Shown here piece after piece: positions 1 to 5,152 of a DNA stretch of 5,152 nucleotides. Under the pieces are notes generated by a model. It did no database searches. It saw only the letters and a list, made by a program, of their open reading frames with translations, and was not told where the DNA came from. The position numbers were made by a program, and so were the translations under genes. The stretch covers positions 1 to 5,152 of the forward strand of contig CAKPRW010000087.1 in the NCBI GenBank assembly GCA_934183045.1, written 5' to 3'. Position 1 is the first letter of the stretch; each line of letters starts with the position of its first letter. The stretch is from an uncultured Clostridia bacterium (GTDB lineage: Bacteria > Bacillota > Clostridia > TANB77 > CAG-508).

Positions 1-177
1 GCGGTGAGCTCTTACCTCACCTTTTCATCCTTACCACTTAAAGTGGCGGTTATTTTCTGTTGCACTTTCCTTAAGGTTACCCTCACTAGACGTTATCTAG
101 CATCTTTGCTCTGTGGAGCCCGGACTTTCCTCTCGTAATTTCTTTCGAATATTTACCAGCGACTATTCAATTTACTC
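1..177 (-). ncRNA. rnpB: RNase P RNA, type A, 5' portion (truncated by window edge)
   Basis: Catalytic RNA of ribonuclease P, which removes 5' leaders from pre-tRNAs. Read on the minus strand, the conserved core GAGGAAAGUCCGGGCUC lies at 132-116, followed by a UAACG-loop hairpin (100-86), then GUGCAACAGAAA and ACCGCC. The segment GGUAAGGAUGAAAAGG and a GGUGAG/CUCACC hairpin with a GUAAGAG loop (21-3) come next. All align by eye, in order, with E. coli-type (type A) RNase P RNA rather than the Bacillus type B form, which favours Clostridia over Bacilli. The helix at the P12 position (46-34) is only about 5 bp with a 3-nt loop, much shorter than in E. coli. The 3' half, including the partner strand of P4, lies outside the window. 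The 5' end is estimated at about 177 from the promoter just upstream and is uncertain by a few bases. Confidence 0.96.
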
Positions 178-184
178 TTTTTTT

Positions 185-213
185 ATTTTATCATATAAGA
201 TTTTAAAAGTCTA
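185..213 (-). promoter_or_regulatory. rnpB promoter (sigma-70/SigA type, extended -10)
   Basis: On the minus strand, TAGACT (213-208; 4 of 6 matches to TTGACA) is separated by exactly 17 bases from TAAAAT (190-185; 5 of 6 matches to TATAAT). A TG one base before the -10 hexamer makes it an extended -10 element. This places the start point near 178-177, right at the recognisable 5' end of rnpB. It gives the RNA its own promoter, independent of the gene upstream. Confidence 0.75.
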
Positions 214-338
214 GTAATACTCTTTATTCTTTTTTCTTATTCCATTTTTTTATTAAATGTGTGTATGTTTCATTTAAATTTTTCTTTATATTTTTCTTCA
301 TCTATTACTTCTTTTCTTATATTTTATCAAATATGCCA

Positions 339-373
339 AAAACTCTAAATAGCAAATAACTATTTAGAGTTTT
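339..373 (-). terminator. Intrinsic terminator after the 307-residue protein gene
   Basis: A perfect 14-bp inverted repeat (arms 339-352 and 360-373, 7-base loop) starts 10 bases past the stop codon of the gene at 384-1307. On the minus strand the stem ends in a run of five T (342-338). The stem is AT-rich with three G-C pairs (one closing the loop, two in CTCT/AGAG), so it may be of moderate strength. Its position between a stop codon and the next promoter supports the call. Confidence 0.75.
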
Positions 374-383
374 AATTCTTTAA

Positions 384-1307
384 TTATAATGTATCAATTC
401 TCTCTATTAAATTTTTATATTTTATAAGAAACAATTCTTTGTCTTTCAATGGAACAGCATTTTTTAATTCATTTAGAAGTATATATACTTTATTAATTGA
501 ATATTGTTTTTCAGAATCTATATTTGTATCTGTTAAAAGTTCAGAAAAATTAGTAACGGCATTATTAATATCATTATATATATCATTCCAGTTATCTGAA
601 TCTAATTTAGAGTATGCTTTAAATATATCTGACTTTGTTTGTATTTTCTTCTTTTCTATTGTACTACTTGATGTATTATTTATAAACTTTGGTATATATT
701 CATATAATTTTGATAACTGTTGTACTGTCTTAGTCTTATCTTCATCTTTACTAACTAAGATCAAATTATCATATTCTTTATTAAAAGCCAATATATCTTC
801 TTGATTCACATTAATACTATATAAATCTATTGTCATCGTCGGAATAGATACATACATATTTTCTATATCTAATTTTATATCTTCCCAATCAATTTGATTT
901 GAATTAGCTAATATTCCACTCTTTTTTAATTCAAATATTTTTTCAGTTTTCTGGTTACTTCCGGAACTAGTGTCTGAATTTTGATTTCCTTGAGAAGTTT
1001 CTTCTCCAGTTTCCTCTTTCATTTTGTTTTGAGAACTATCACTTGAATTAGAAGATCCTTGATTACTTGTTTCTTCACTAGTTTTTGAAGTCGTTTCTCC
1101 AGAAGATATTTTGTAATTTCTTGTTTCTATACCATTCATTTTATTTAATAAATCAACTAACTTTGATTCTATGAATTTAATTTCTGATATTGTCTTATCG
1201 CCTTCATTTTTTGAATTATCTTTATTCGCATTTGTATAAATTGTAAATGATAACACAATAATTATTAATATTAGAATTACATATGTGATTTTTCTAAATT
1301 TTTTCAA
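384..1307 (-). CDS. Membrane-anchored or secreted protein of unknown function, Ser/Thr-rich linker
   Basis: I recognise no named family. The 307-residue product opens with a short basic stretch (MKKFRK) and one hydrophobic segment (about residues 8-24), so it is probably exported or anchored with the rest outside the membrane. There is no cysteine, hence no lipobox; TNA before Asn28 could be a weak signal peptidase I site. Residues about 65-121 form a hydrophilic Ser/Thr/Glu/Gln/Asn linker. The remainder looks helical and contains two similar units: DWEDIKLDIEN at 140-150 and NWNDIYNDINN at 239-249, each followed by about 55 residues ending in a Tyr/Ile-rich helix. The start codon is TTG, chosen because GGAGG lies 9 bases upstream and the next in-frame Met is at residue 57, past the membrane segment. 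It is transcribed away from the 93-residue gene and closed by its own terminator. A structural or envelope role is only a guess. Confidence 0.85.
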   Translation of the reverse strand: MKKFRKITYVILILIIIVLSFTIYTNANKDNSKNEGDKTISEIKFIESKLVDLLNKMNGIETRNYKISSGETTSKTSEETSNQGSSNSSDSSQNKMKEETGEETSQGNQNSDTSSGSNQKTEKIFELKKSGILANSNQIDWEDIKLDIENMYVSIPTMTIDLYSINVNQEDILAFNKEYDNLILVSKDEDKTKTVQQLSKLYEYIPKFINNTSSSTIEKKKIQTKSDIFKAYSKLDSDNWNDIYNDINNAVTNFSELLTDTNIDSEKQYSINKVYILLNELKNAVPLKDKELFLIKYKNLIERIDTL

Positions 1308-1316
1308 TTTTAAAAA

Positions 1317-1321
1317 CCTCC
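1317..1321 (-). promoter_or_regulatory. Ribosome binding site deciding a TTG start
   Basis: GGAGG on the minus strand, 9 bases before TTG at 1307-1305. It settles the start of the 307-residue protein. An ATG overlapping this site is in another frame, and no in-frame ATG precedes the membrane segment. Confidence 0.8.
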
Positions 1322-1366
1322 ATTTTATCTTTCTTCTAGTATTTACATTTTTTTGTTAGTTTATTC

Positions 1367-1397
1367 TAGTATAAATTATTATGTTTTATTTATACTA
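1367..1397. promoter_or_regulatory. 10-bp palindrome in a divergent promoter region, candidate operator
   Basis: TAGTATAAAT (1367-1376) and its exact reverse complement ATTTATACTA (1388-1397) are separated by 11 bases, in the middle of the 118-base spacer between two divergent genes. Each arm contains TATACT, a good -10 hexamer: 1391-1396 faces the plus-strand gene and 1373-1368 faces the minus-strand gene. Neither has a convincing -35 hexamer at 16-18 bases. An upstream copy TTCTAGTAT (1334-1342) repeats 1364-1372 exactly, 30 bases away. Seen: the repeat and the hexamers. Inferred: a divergent promoter pair possibly controlled by one dimeric regulator. Chance palindromy in AT-rich DNA remains possible. 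Confidence 0.45.
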
Positions 1398-1425
1398 ATA
1401 AAAGATAATATATTGGAGATTTATT

Positions 1426-1707
1426 ATGATTGCAACTGTTAATTTATATAGTAATAAAAAGGGTGAATTAAATAGATTTTTAAGTAGCTTTTACAATACT
1501 CATCTTGGTATTGAAGAGAGTTTAAAATGGGAAAAAGAATATAAAAATCCTGTTGAAATTGCAGAATTAATTGGAATTTATACAGATAATTCTGAAGATT
1601 TTTTACTTAATATGTGGGTTTGTTTAGACAAAAACATTTTTATAAATGTCACAAATGACAATGCTGATCAAATTATTAGATATTTATATGAACGTTTCCC
1701 TTATTAA
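1426..1707 (+). CDS. Small protein of unknown function (93 aa)
   Basis: I cannot assign a named family. The start is well supported: GGAG at 1415-1418 lies 7 bases before ATG. The product has no signal peptide, membrane segment or cysteine cluster (a single Cys66), so it is probably cytosolic. It begins with a beta-strand-like MIATVNLYS, continues with charged helical stretches (about 12-22 and 28-50), then a strand-rich part (60-75, MWVCLDKNIFINVT) and a final helix NADQIIRYLYERFPY. This looks like a compact alpha/beta domain, not a fragment. It is the only plus-strand gene in the window, divergent from the 307-residue protein gene and convergent with dtd, so it is probably transcribed alone. 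Codon use resembles its neighbours and nothing suggests recent transfer. Confidence refers to its being a real gene. Confidence 0.85.
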   Translation: MIATVNLYSNKKGELNRFLSSFYNTHLGIEESLKWEKEYKNPVEIAELIGIYTDNSEDFLLNMWVCLDKNIFINVTNDNADQIIRYLYERFPY

Positions 1708-1713
1708 AATTTT

Positions 1714-1747
1714 AAAGTGAGAATATCTTTGTTGATATCCTCACTTT
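1714..1747. terminator. Shared bidirectional terminator between convergent genes
   Basis: Hairpin AAAGTGAG (1714-1721) with CTCACTTT (1740-1747), one A/C mismatch, then ATATC/GATAT around a 6-base loop (1728-1733). It starts 6 bases after the stop of the 93-residue gene. Its other arm contains the TGA stop codon of dtd (1743-1741), so the end of dtd is part of the stem. U-rich tracts follow on both strands (TTTT at 1745-1748 on the plus strand; TTT, AAAA, TTTT past 1716 on the minus strand) but are short or interrupted, so termination may be incomplete in either direction. Confidence 0.7.
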
Positions 1748-2178
1748 TCTAATATTATTGTTACTGGTCCATCATTTAAAAGACTTACTTTCATATCAGC
1801 TCCAAAAATTCCTTTTTCCACTTTTATTTCATTTTTTAAACATTCTTCACAAAAATATTCATATAAATCATTTGCCATATCTGCATTTCCTGCATTTATA
1901 AATGATGGTCTATTCCCTTGTGAACAGTCTGCATATAAAGTGAATTGTGATACAATTAAAAGTTCTCCATTAATGTCTTTGATACTTAAATTCATTTTAT
2001 TTTTTTCATCTTTAAATACTCTCAAGTTGCATAACTTTTTTACCAAAAAATCCGCATTTTCTTTAGTATCATTATGAGTAACTCCTAAAAGTACTAAAAA
2101 ACCTTGATTTATTTTTCCTACTATCTTATCTTCTACTTCTACTTGTGCGTTTTTTACTCTTTGTATCACTAGCTTCAT
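1741..2178 (-). CDS. dtd: D-aminoacyl-tRNA deacylase
   Basis: Hydrolyses D-aminoacyl-tRNAs (and, in this family, mischarged Gly-tRNA(Ala)), keeping D-amino acids out of translation; it acts as a cytosolic homodimer. The 145-residue length is typical of full-length Dtd. Residues 77-93 carry the hallmark SQFTLYADCSQGNRPSF, with Thr80 at the family's active-site position. Residues 137-140 are GPVT, the Gly-cisPro motif inserted into the partner subunit's active site to reject L-amino acids. The N-terminus MKLVIQRVKNAQVEV is also typical. Gln88 stands where Lys is usual before GxRPSF, a mild substitution. The ATG lies only 5 bases after the stop of the zinc-ribbon gene. No good Shine-Dalgarno is correctly spaced (GAGG is 16 bases away), suggesting translational coupling to that gene. 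It is last in the minus-strand cluster, and its stop codon lies within the terminator hairpin. Confidence 0.97.
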   Translation of the reverse strand: MKLVIQRVKNAQVEVEDKIVGKINQGFLVLLGVTHNDTKENADFLVKKLCNLRVFKDEKNKMNLSIKDINGELLIVSQFTLYADCSQGNRPSFINAGNADMANDLYEYFCEECLKNEIKVEKGIFGADMKVSLLNDGPVTIILEK

Positions 2179-2183
2179 ATTAT

Positions 2184-2756
2184 TTATTCATCTTCCTCTT
2201 CATTATTTTCTTGAATATCTTTTTCCATATCAATATCAGACTCTATTGATACAGTTTTTTCTAAATTAGTCATTTCATCATCATTTTCAGTATCTTCTAC
2301 ATCATTATCTAAATTATTTTCCTCTACAATATCTTCTTTTTCAACATCAGTATCAGTAATATCATCCTCTACTACTTCTTTTGTTGTCTCTTCCACTTGT
2401 TTTTCTCCACAATTAGGGCAAAAATTATCTTCTTTATCTATTTCTTTGTAGCATTTAGGGCATTGTTTTCTATCTTTTAGTTCTAAGCATTGTTGTAATA
2501 ACTCTTCTATTTCATCACTTAATACATCTATTTTTGTACATTCAGTTTCCAAATCCTGTTTTATAGATATGTCCTCTTCTTTTACATGCTTTTCATATAC
2601 TTTTTTTCCTATTTCTTCGTAAATATCATTTACTTGTGATTTTAATTCATTCATTCTTAATTTTAATTTTGTTTCTTTTGCAATTTTGCCTGTCTTATCA
2701 GCAGTCATTTTATAAGCTTCTGAGGCTTTTTTTCCTATTTTATCAAAAATTTCCAA
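2184..2756 (-). CDS. Zinc-ribbon protein with basic helical N-terminus and acidic tail
   Basis: The 190-residue product has three parts. Residues 1-95 look helical and Lys-rich (MEIFDKIGKKASEAYKMTAD onward), probably forming a coiled coil. Residues 99-116 are a zinc ribbon, CPKC and CPNCG spaced by ten residues (Cys99, 102, 113, 116). Residues 121-190 are a probably disordered tail with 33 Asp/Glu out of 70 and only four Lys. There is no signal peptide or membrane segment, so it is probably cytosolic. Such ribbons usually bind nucleic acid or proteins, but the partner cannot be told from the sequence; I assign no function. The start is TTG, backed by AAGGAG 8 bases upstream; the next in-frame ATG (Met17) would cut into the helix and lacks that site. 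It lies 58 bases after gpsA and 5 before dtd, probably cotranscribed with dtd. The acidic tail could instead be a spacer or metal-binding segment. Confidence 0.88.
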   Translation of the reverse strand: MEIFDKIGKKASEAYKMTADKTGKIAKETKLKLRMNELKSQVNDIYEEIGKKVYEKHVKEEDISIKQDLETECTKIDVLSDEIEELLQQCLELKDRKQCPKCYKEIDKEDNFCPNCGEKQVEETTKEVVEDDITDTDVEKEDIVEENNLDNDVEDTENDDEMTNLEKTVSIESDIDMEKDIQENNEEEDE

Positions 2757-2764
2757 CTTACACT

Positions 2765-2770
2765 CTCCTT
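2765..2770 (-). promoter_or_regulatory. Strong ribosome binding site deciding a TTG start
   Basis: AAGGAG on the minus strand, 8 bases before TTG at 2756-2754. It fixes the start of the zinc-ribbon protein. This is probably also the main ribosome entry point for dtd, whose own start lacks a well-placed site. Confidence 0.8.
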
Positions 2771-2814
2771 TTTTATATTTTTTCTTAGTGTTAGTATTCT
2801 AAATTTTTTTATTA

Positions 2815-3795
2815 TTATTCATATTTTTTATCTCTTGTCATTAATTTTTTCACTGCTTCTTGTGGATCCAAATTTTCATAAATTACCTTATAAACAGTTT
2901 CTACTATTGGCATATCTATATTGTTCATTTTACAAAGTTCATATGCTACTTCAATATTGTCAATACTTTCTATTACCATTCCAACTTCCTTTTTAGTTTC
3001 TTCTAGACTTTTTCCTTGACCAATTAATAATCCTGCTTTTCTATTTCTACTATGTTCACTTAAGCATGTAACTATTAAATCTCCTAATCCACTTAGTCCA
3101 TAAAATGTATCTTTTTCTCCTCCTAGATTAACTCCTAATCTAGCAATTTCACTTAACCCTCTTGTAATTAATGCTGCAAAAGTGTTATCTCCAAGTCCAA
3201 TACCAGCTGCAACTCCAGCACAAAATGCAATAATATTTTTTAATGCTCCACCTAGCTCTACTCCTTTTACATCATTAGATGTGTATATTCTCATTTCTTC
3301 ACACATAAAAGTATCTTGTATAATATTTAAGACTTCATTATATTTAGAAGCAACTACTAAAACAGTTGGCATACCAATTGTAACTTCTTCTGCATGACTT
3401 GGGCCAGATAGTACTCCTACTTTGGCACTTGGCATTTCTTCTAATATAACTTCATCTAAAGTTTTTAAGCTTTCTTTTTCAAAACCTTTTGAGCATATAA
3501 CTACTGGTTTATCTCCTACATATTGTTTATATTGTTTAAAAATATTTCTTGTAAATTTTGAAGGTGTTACATGTAGTATAAAATCAGCATCTTTCAATGC
3601 TTCTTCAAAATTTGTATAGCATTTTATATTTTCTGTTATTACTGCATCTGGTAAAAACTTGCATCTTTTTTCTTCGTTAATTATTCTTTTTTCTTCTTCG
3701 TCAAATGACCAGATTCTGATATTATTTCCTAATTTAACTAAATGAATTGCTAAAGCAACTCCCCAACTTCCACTTCCTATTATTGATATATTCAT
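2815..3795 (-). CDS. gpsA: Glycerol-3-phosphate dehydrogenase [NAD(P)+]
   Basis: Reduces dihydroxyacetone phosphate to sn-glycerol 3-phosphate with NAD(P)H in the cytosol, supplying the backbone for phospholipids. At 326 residues it is of normal length. The Rossmann nucleotide loop GSGSWG is at 7-12, SKGFE at 102-106, GPSHAEEV at 131-138 and LGGALKN with the catalytic Lys186 at 181-187. AGIGLGDNTFAALITRG follows at 197-213, and GLSGLGDLIVTC at 233-244 with SRNR at 249-252. The late motif reads GMVIESIDN (272-280) where GMVVEGVxT is usual, a conservative drift. The ATG is supported by GGAGG 5 bases upstream. The gene starts 31 bases after plsY, whose enzyme uses its product, and the two are almost certainly cotranscribed. 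spoIVA, which often follows gpsA in spore-forming Firmicutes, is not next. Confidence 0.98.
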   Translation of the reverse strand: MNISIIGSGSWGVALAIHLVKLGNNIRIWSFDEEEKRIINEEKRCKFLPDAVITENIKCYTNFEEALKDADFILHVTPSKFTRNIFKQYKQYVGDKPVVICSKGFEKESLKTLDEVILEEMPSAKVGVLSGPSHAEEVTIGMPTVLVVASKYNEVLNIIQDTFMCEEMRIYTSNDVKGVELGGALKNIIAFCAGVAAGIGLGDNTFAALITRGLSEIARLGVNLGGEKDTFYGLSGLGDLIVTCLSEHSRNRKAGLLIGQGKSLEETKKEVGMVIESIDNIEVAYELCKMNNIDMPIVETVYKVIYENLDPQEAVKKLMTRDKKYE

Positions 3796-3826
3796 TTTTT
3801 CCTCCCTAGTTTATACTATTCAATAC

Positions 3827-4471
3827 TTATTTACTTTTTGATCCTATTTTATTTTCTGTACCATTTAATATTCTTTTTATATTACTTCTATGATTAAACA
3901 ATACTATAATTGCTAAAATCACACTATAAACAAAATAGGTAGTTCCTTTTTTTCCTTCTGTTAAAACCATATAATTATCATTAATAAATAATGTCAATAC
4001 CGGAAACAATACAGCAGCAGCACAAGATCCCAAAGAAACCATTCTTGTTAAGACCATTAATACCAATGCAAAAACCAAACAAATCAATCCAATTTGCCAG
4101 TTACTCATCAATAAAATTCCAAGTGAAGTTGCAACTCCTTTTCCTCCTTTAAATCTAAAGAAAATTGGGAATGTGTGTCCAATTACAACTGCAATTCCTG
4201 CTATTTGCACTAATAATTCTTTGTTTGAACCTTGAACCATATTTCCTATAATCATTGCAATAGCAATCGCAAGAACACCTTTTAGTATATCACAGATTAG
4301 TGTTATAGCAGCAGCTCCTTTACCAACTGATCTAAGCATATTTGTACTACCTGCATTTCCACTACCTTTTTCTCTTACATCAAATCCTGCAACTTTTTTG
4401 CTTATAATAACTGAAAAATTTACACTTCCTATTAAATATGCAATTAACAGCATAACTACATATACTACCAT
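3827..4471 (-). CDS. plsY: Acyl-phosphate:glycerol-3-phosphate acyltransferase
   Basis: Integral membrane enzyme that transfers a fatty acyl group from acyl-phosphate (made by PlsX, not in this window) to position 1 of glycerol 3-phosphate, giving lysophosphatidic acid. The 214-residue length is normal. The three family motifs are present: KGSGNAGSTNMLR at 35-47 (Gly/Ser-Asn substrate loop), GHTFPIFFRFKGGKGVAT at 98-115 (phosphate/acyl-phosphate region), and HRSNIKRILNGTE at 194-206. Hydrophobic segments at about 3-22, 53-76, 87-105, 117-142, 148-164 and 178-193 fit the multi-pass topology. GGAGG lies 8 bases before the chosen ATG; Met7 is a possible alternative but lacks that spacing. It sits between der and gpsA, next to the gene that makes its substrate. 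Confidence 0.97.
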   Translation of the reverse strand: MVVYVVMLLIAYLIGSVNFSVIISKKVAGFDVREKGSGNAGSTNMLRSVGKGAAAITLICDILKGVLAIAIAMIIGNMVQGSNKELLVQIAGIAVVIGHTFPIFFRFKGGKGVATSLGILLMSNWQIGLICLVFALVLMVLTRMVSLGSCAAAVLFPVLTLFINDNYMVLTEGKKGTTYFVYSVILAIIVLFNHRSNIKRILNGTENKIGSKSK

Positions 4472-4548
4472 TAAAATTTCCTCCTCTATATTTTGCTCAT
4501 TCTATAACAATGAACTTATCATTTTACATTTTGGTTAATTATAGTTTT

Positions 4549-5152
4549 TTAAAAACCTTCTTTTTGTGCTTCTTTATCACTTTTTTCTCTAACTATAATT
4601 CTTACTGGTGTTCCATCTAATCCAAATTCTTTTCTTATTTGATTTACTATATATCTTTCATATGAAAAGTGGAAAAGATCTTTATTGTTTACAAATATTA
4701 CAAATGTCGGTGGTTTAGTTGATACTTGTGTTCCATAATAAATCTTTAATCTTTTTCCTTTATCTGTAGGTGGTTGAACTATAGCTATAGCTTCATTTAT
4801 TACTTGATTTAAAATTGAAGTTGATATTCTCATGCTGTTTTGCTCTGCCACATGATTAATTAAATCAAATAATTTATGTACCCTTTGTCCTGTTTTAGCA
4901 GATATGAAAATAATTGGGGCATATGATAAATATTTTAGTCGTTCATAAACTTCTTTTTTATATTTTTCTAGTGTTCCTGTTTCCTTTTCAAGTGCATCCC
5001 ATTTATTTACAACAATAATTACTCCTTTTCCAGCCTCATGAGCCTCTCCTGCAATTTTTGCATCTTGATCAGTAACTCCTTCTGTTGCATCAATCATCAT
5101 TAAACATACATCTGCTCTTTCTATTGCTAATAATGTTCTCATTATACTAAAT
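4549..5152 (-). CDS. der: Ribosome-assembly GTPase Der/EngA, C-terminal part (5' end outside window)
   Basis: Der is an essential double-GTPase that binds the 50S subunit during its maturation. Only the last 201 codons are here. The frame is open to the window edge, with FSI preceding MRTLLAIERADV, matching the usual xxSxxRxxxAIERADV of the second G domain, so the Met at 5142-5140 is internal and not a start. Counting from that Met, IDATEG is at 17-22, NKWD (G4, guanine specificity) at 46-49 and SAK (G5) at 81-83. The C-terminal KH-like domain follows (about 105-185), with LKIYYGTQVSTKPPTFVIF and SYERYIVNQIRKEFG. The full protein is usually about 440 residues, so the first G domain and the P-loop and switch regions of the second are missing from view. 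The stop is 77 bases before plsY with no convincing terminator between. Confidence 0.97.
   Translation of the reverse strand, partial: FSIMRTLLAIERADVCLMMIDATEGVTDQDAKIAGEAHEAGKGVIIVVNKWDALEKETGTLEKYKKEVYERLKYLSYAPIIFISAKTGQRVHKLFDLINHVAEQNSMRISTSILNQVINEAIAIVQPPTDKGKRLKIYYGTQVSTKPPTFVIFVNNKDLFHFSYERYIVNQIRKEFGLDGTPVRIIVREKSDKEAQKEGF

Noticed and set aside
214..337. T-rich stretch between the rnpB promoter and the terminator at 339-373
   Set aside because: I see no open frame with a ribosome site, no structured RNA and no repeat; it appears to be plain AT-rich spacer.
439..804. Plus-strand open frame of 121 codons
   Set aside because: It lies wholly antisense to the 307-residue protein gene, lacks a ribosome site, and its composition is what the complement of that AT-rich gene would give.
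1014..1115. Ser/Thr/Glu-rich coding stretch as a possible recent tandem DNA repeat
   Set aside because: The similarity is seen at protein level (residues 77-95 and 101-120), but the DNA copies are not identical, so it is not a simple tandem repeat or a phase-variable tract.
2757..2814. Possible terminator or promoter between gpsA and the zinc-ribbon gene
   Set aside because: Only a 4-bp TTAG/CTAA inverted repeat is present and no -35/-10 pair with acceptable spacing, so readthrough from gpsA is the simpler view.
3182..3619. Two plus-strand open frames (3182-3397 and 3422-3619)
   Set aside because: Both are antisense to gpsA, whose family motifs are continuous through this stretch, and neither has a ribosome site.
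4495..4515. 7-bp hairpin between der and plsY on the minus strand
   Set aside because: The stem is short with a G-U pair and is not followed by a T run, so it is not a convincing terminator. It could affect plsY translation, but nothing supports that.
4505..4530. Possible promoter upstream of plsY (TGTAAA, 16 bases, TATAGA on the minus strand)
   Set aside because: Both hexamers are poor matches, and such pairs are common by chance at this base composition.
5140..5142. ATG as the start of a 197-residue protein
   Set aside because: The frame continues open to the window edge and the residues before it fit the Der family, so this Met is internal to a gene cut by the window.

Overview
This is a very AT-rich, gene-dense stretch of a low-GC Firmicute chromosome, most likely a member of the Clostridia. 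Three things point there. The partial RNase P RNA aligns by eye with the type A (ancestral, E. coli-like) form, which Clostridia have, and not with the type B form of Bacilli. The run der-plsY-gpsA is a common clostridial gene order. The genes have strong Shine-Dalgarno sites (GGAGG or AAGGAG) and use TTG starts freely. There is no insertion sequence, phage gene, CRISPR array or toxin-antitoxin pair here. I read it as a housekeeping region with three uncharacterised genes.

Layout, left to right. Bases 1-177 hold the 5' part of rnpB on the minus strand, cut by the window edge, with its own promoter at 185-213. An intrinsic terminator (339-373) separates it from a minus-strand gene (384-1307) for a membrane-anchored or exported protein of unknown function, which has a Ser/Thr-rich linker and a two-unit C-terminal region. 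A 118-base divergent spacer (1308-1425) carries a 10-bp palindrome whose two arms each contain a TATACT hexamer, one facing each gene. The only plus-strand gene follows (1426-1707), coding for a 93-residue protein of unknown function. It meets dtd tail to tail at a shared hairpin terminator (1714-1747).

From 5152 down to 1741 all genes are on the minus strand and closely spaced, in transcription order: der (3' portion only; ribosome-assembly GTPase), plsY (acyl-phosphate:glycerol-3-phosphate acyltransferase), gpsA (glycerol-3-phosphate dehydrogenase), a zinc-ribbon protein with a strongly acidic tail, and dtd (D-aminoacyl-tRNA deacylase). Gaps are 77, 31, 58 and 5 bases, with no convincing internal terminator, so one operon is plausible. 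GpsA makes sn-glycerol 3-phosphate and PlsY acylates it to lysophosphatidic acid, so the two catalyse consecutive first steps of phospholipid synthesis. Der (ribosome) and Dtd (tRNA proofreading) serve translation. The role of the zinc-ribbon protein is unknown.

The points that merit a second look are the divergent palindrome, the internal duplications in the 307-residue protein, the zinc-ribbon/acidic-tail protein lodged between gpsA and dtd, and the absence of spoIVA directly after gpsA. I found no evidence of a new multi-gene system.
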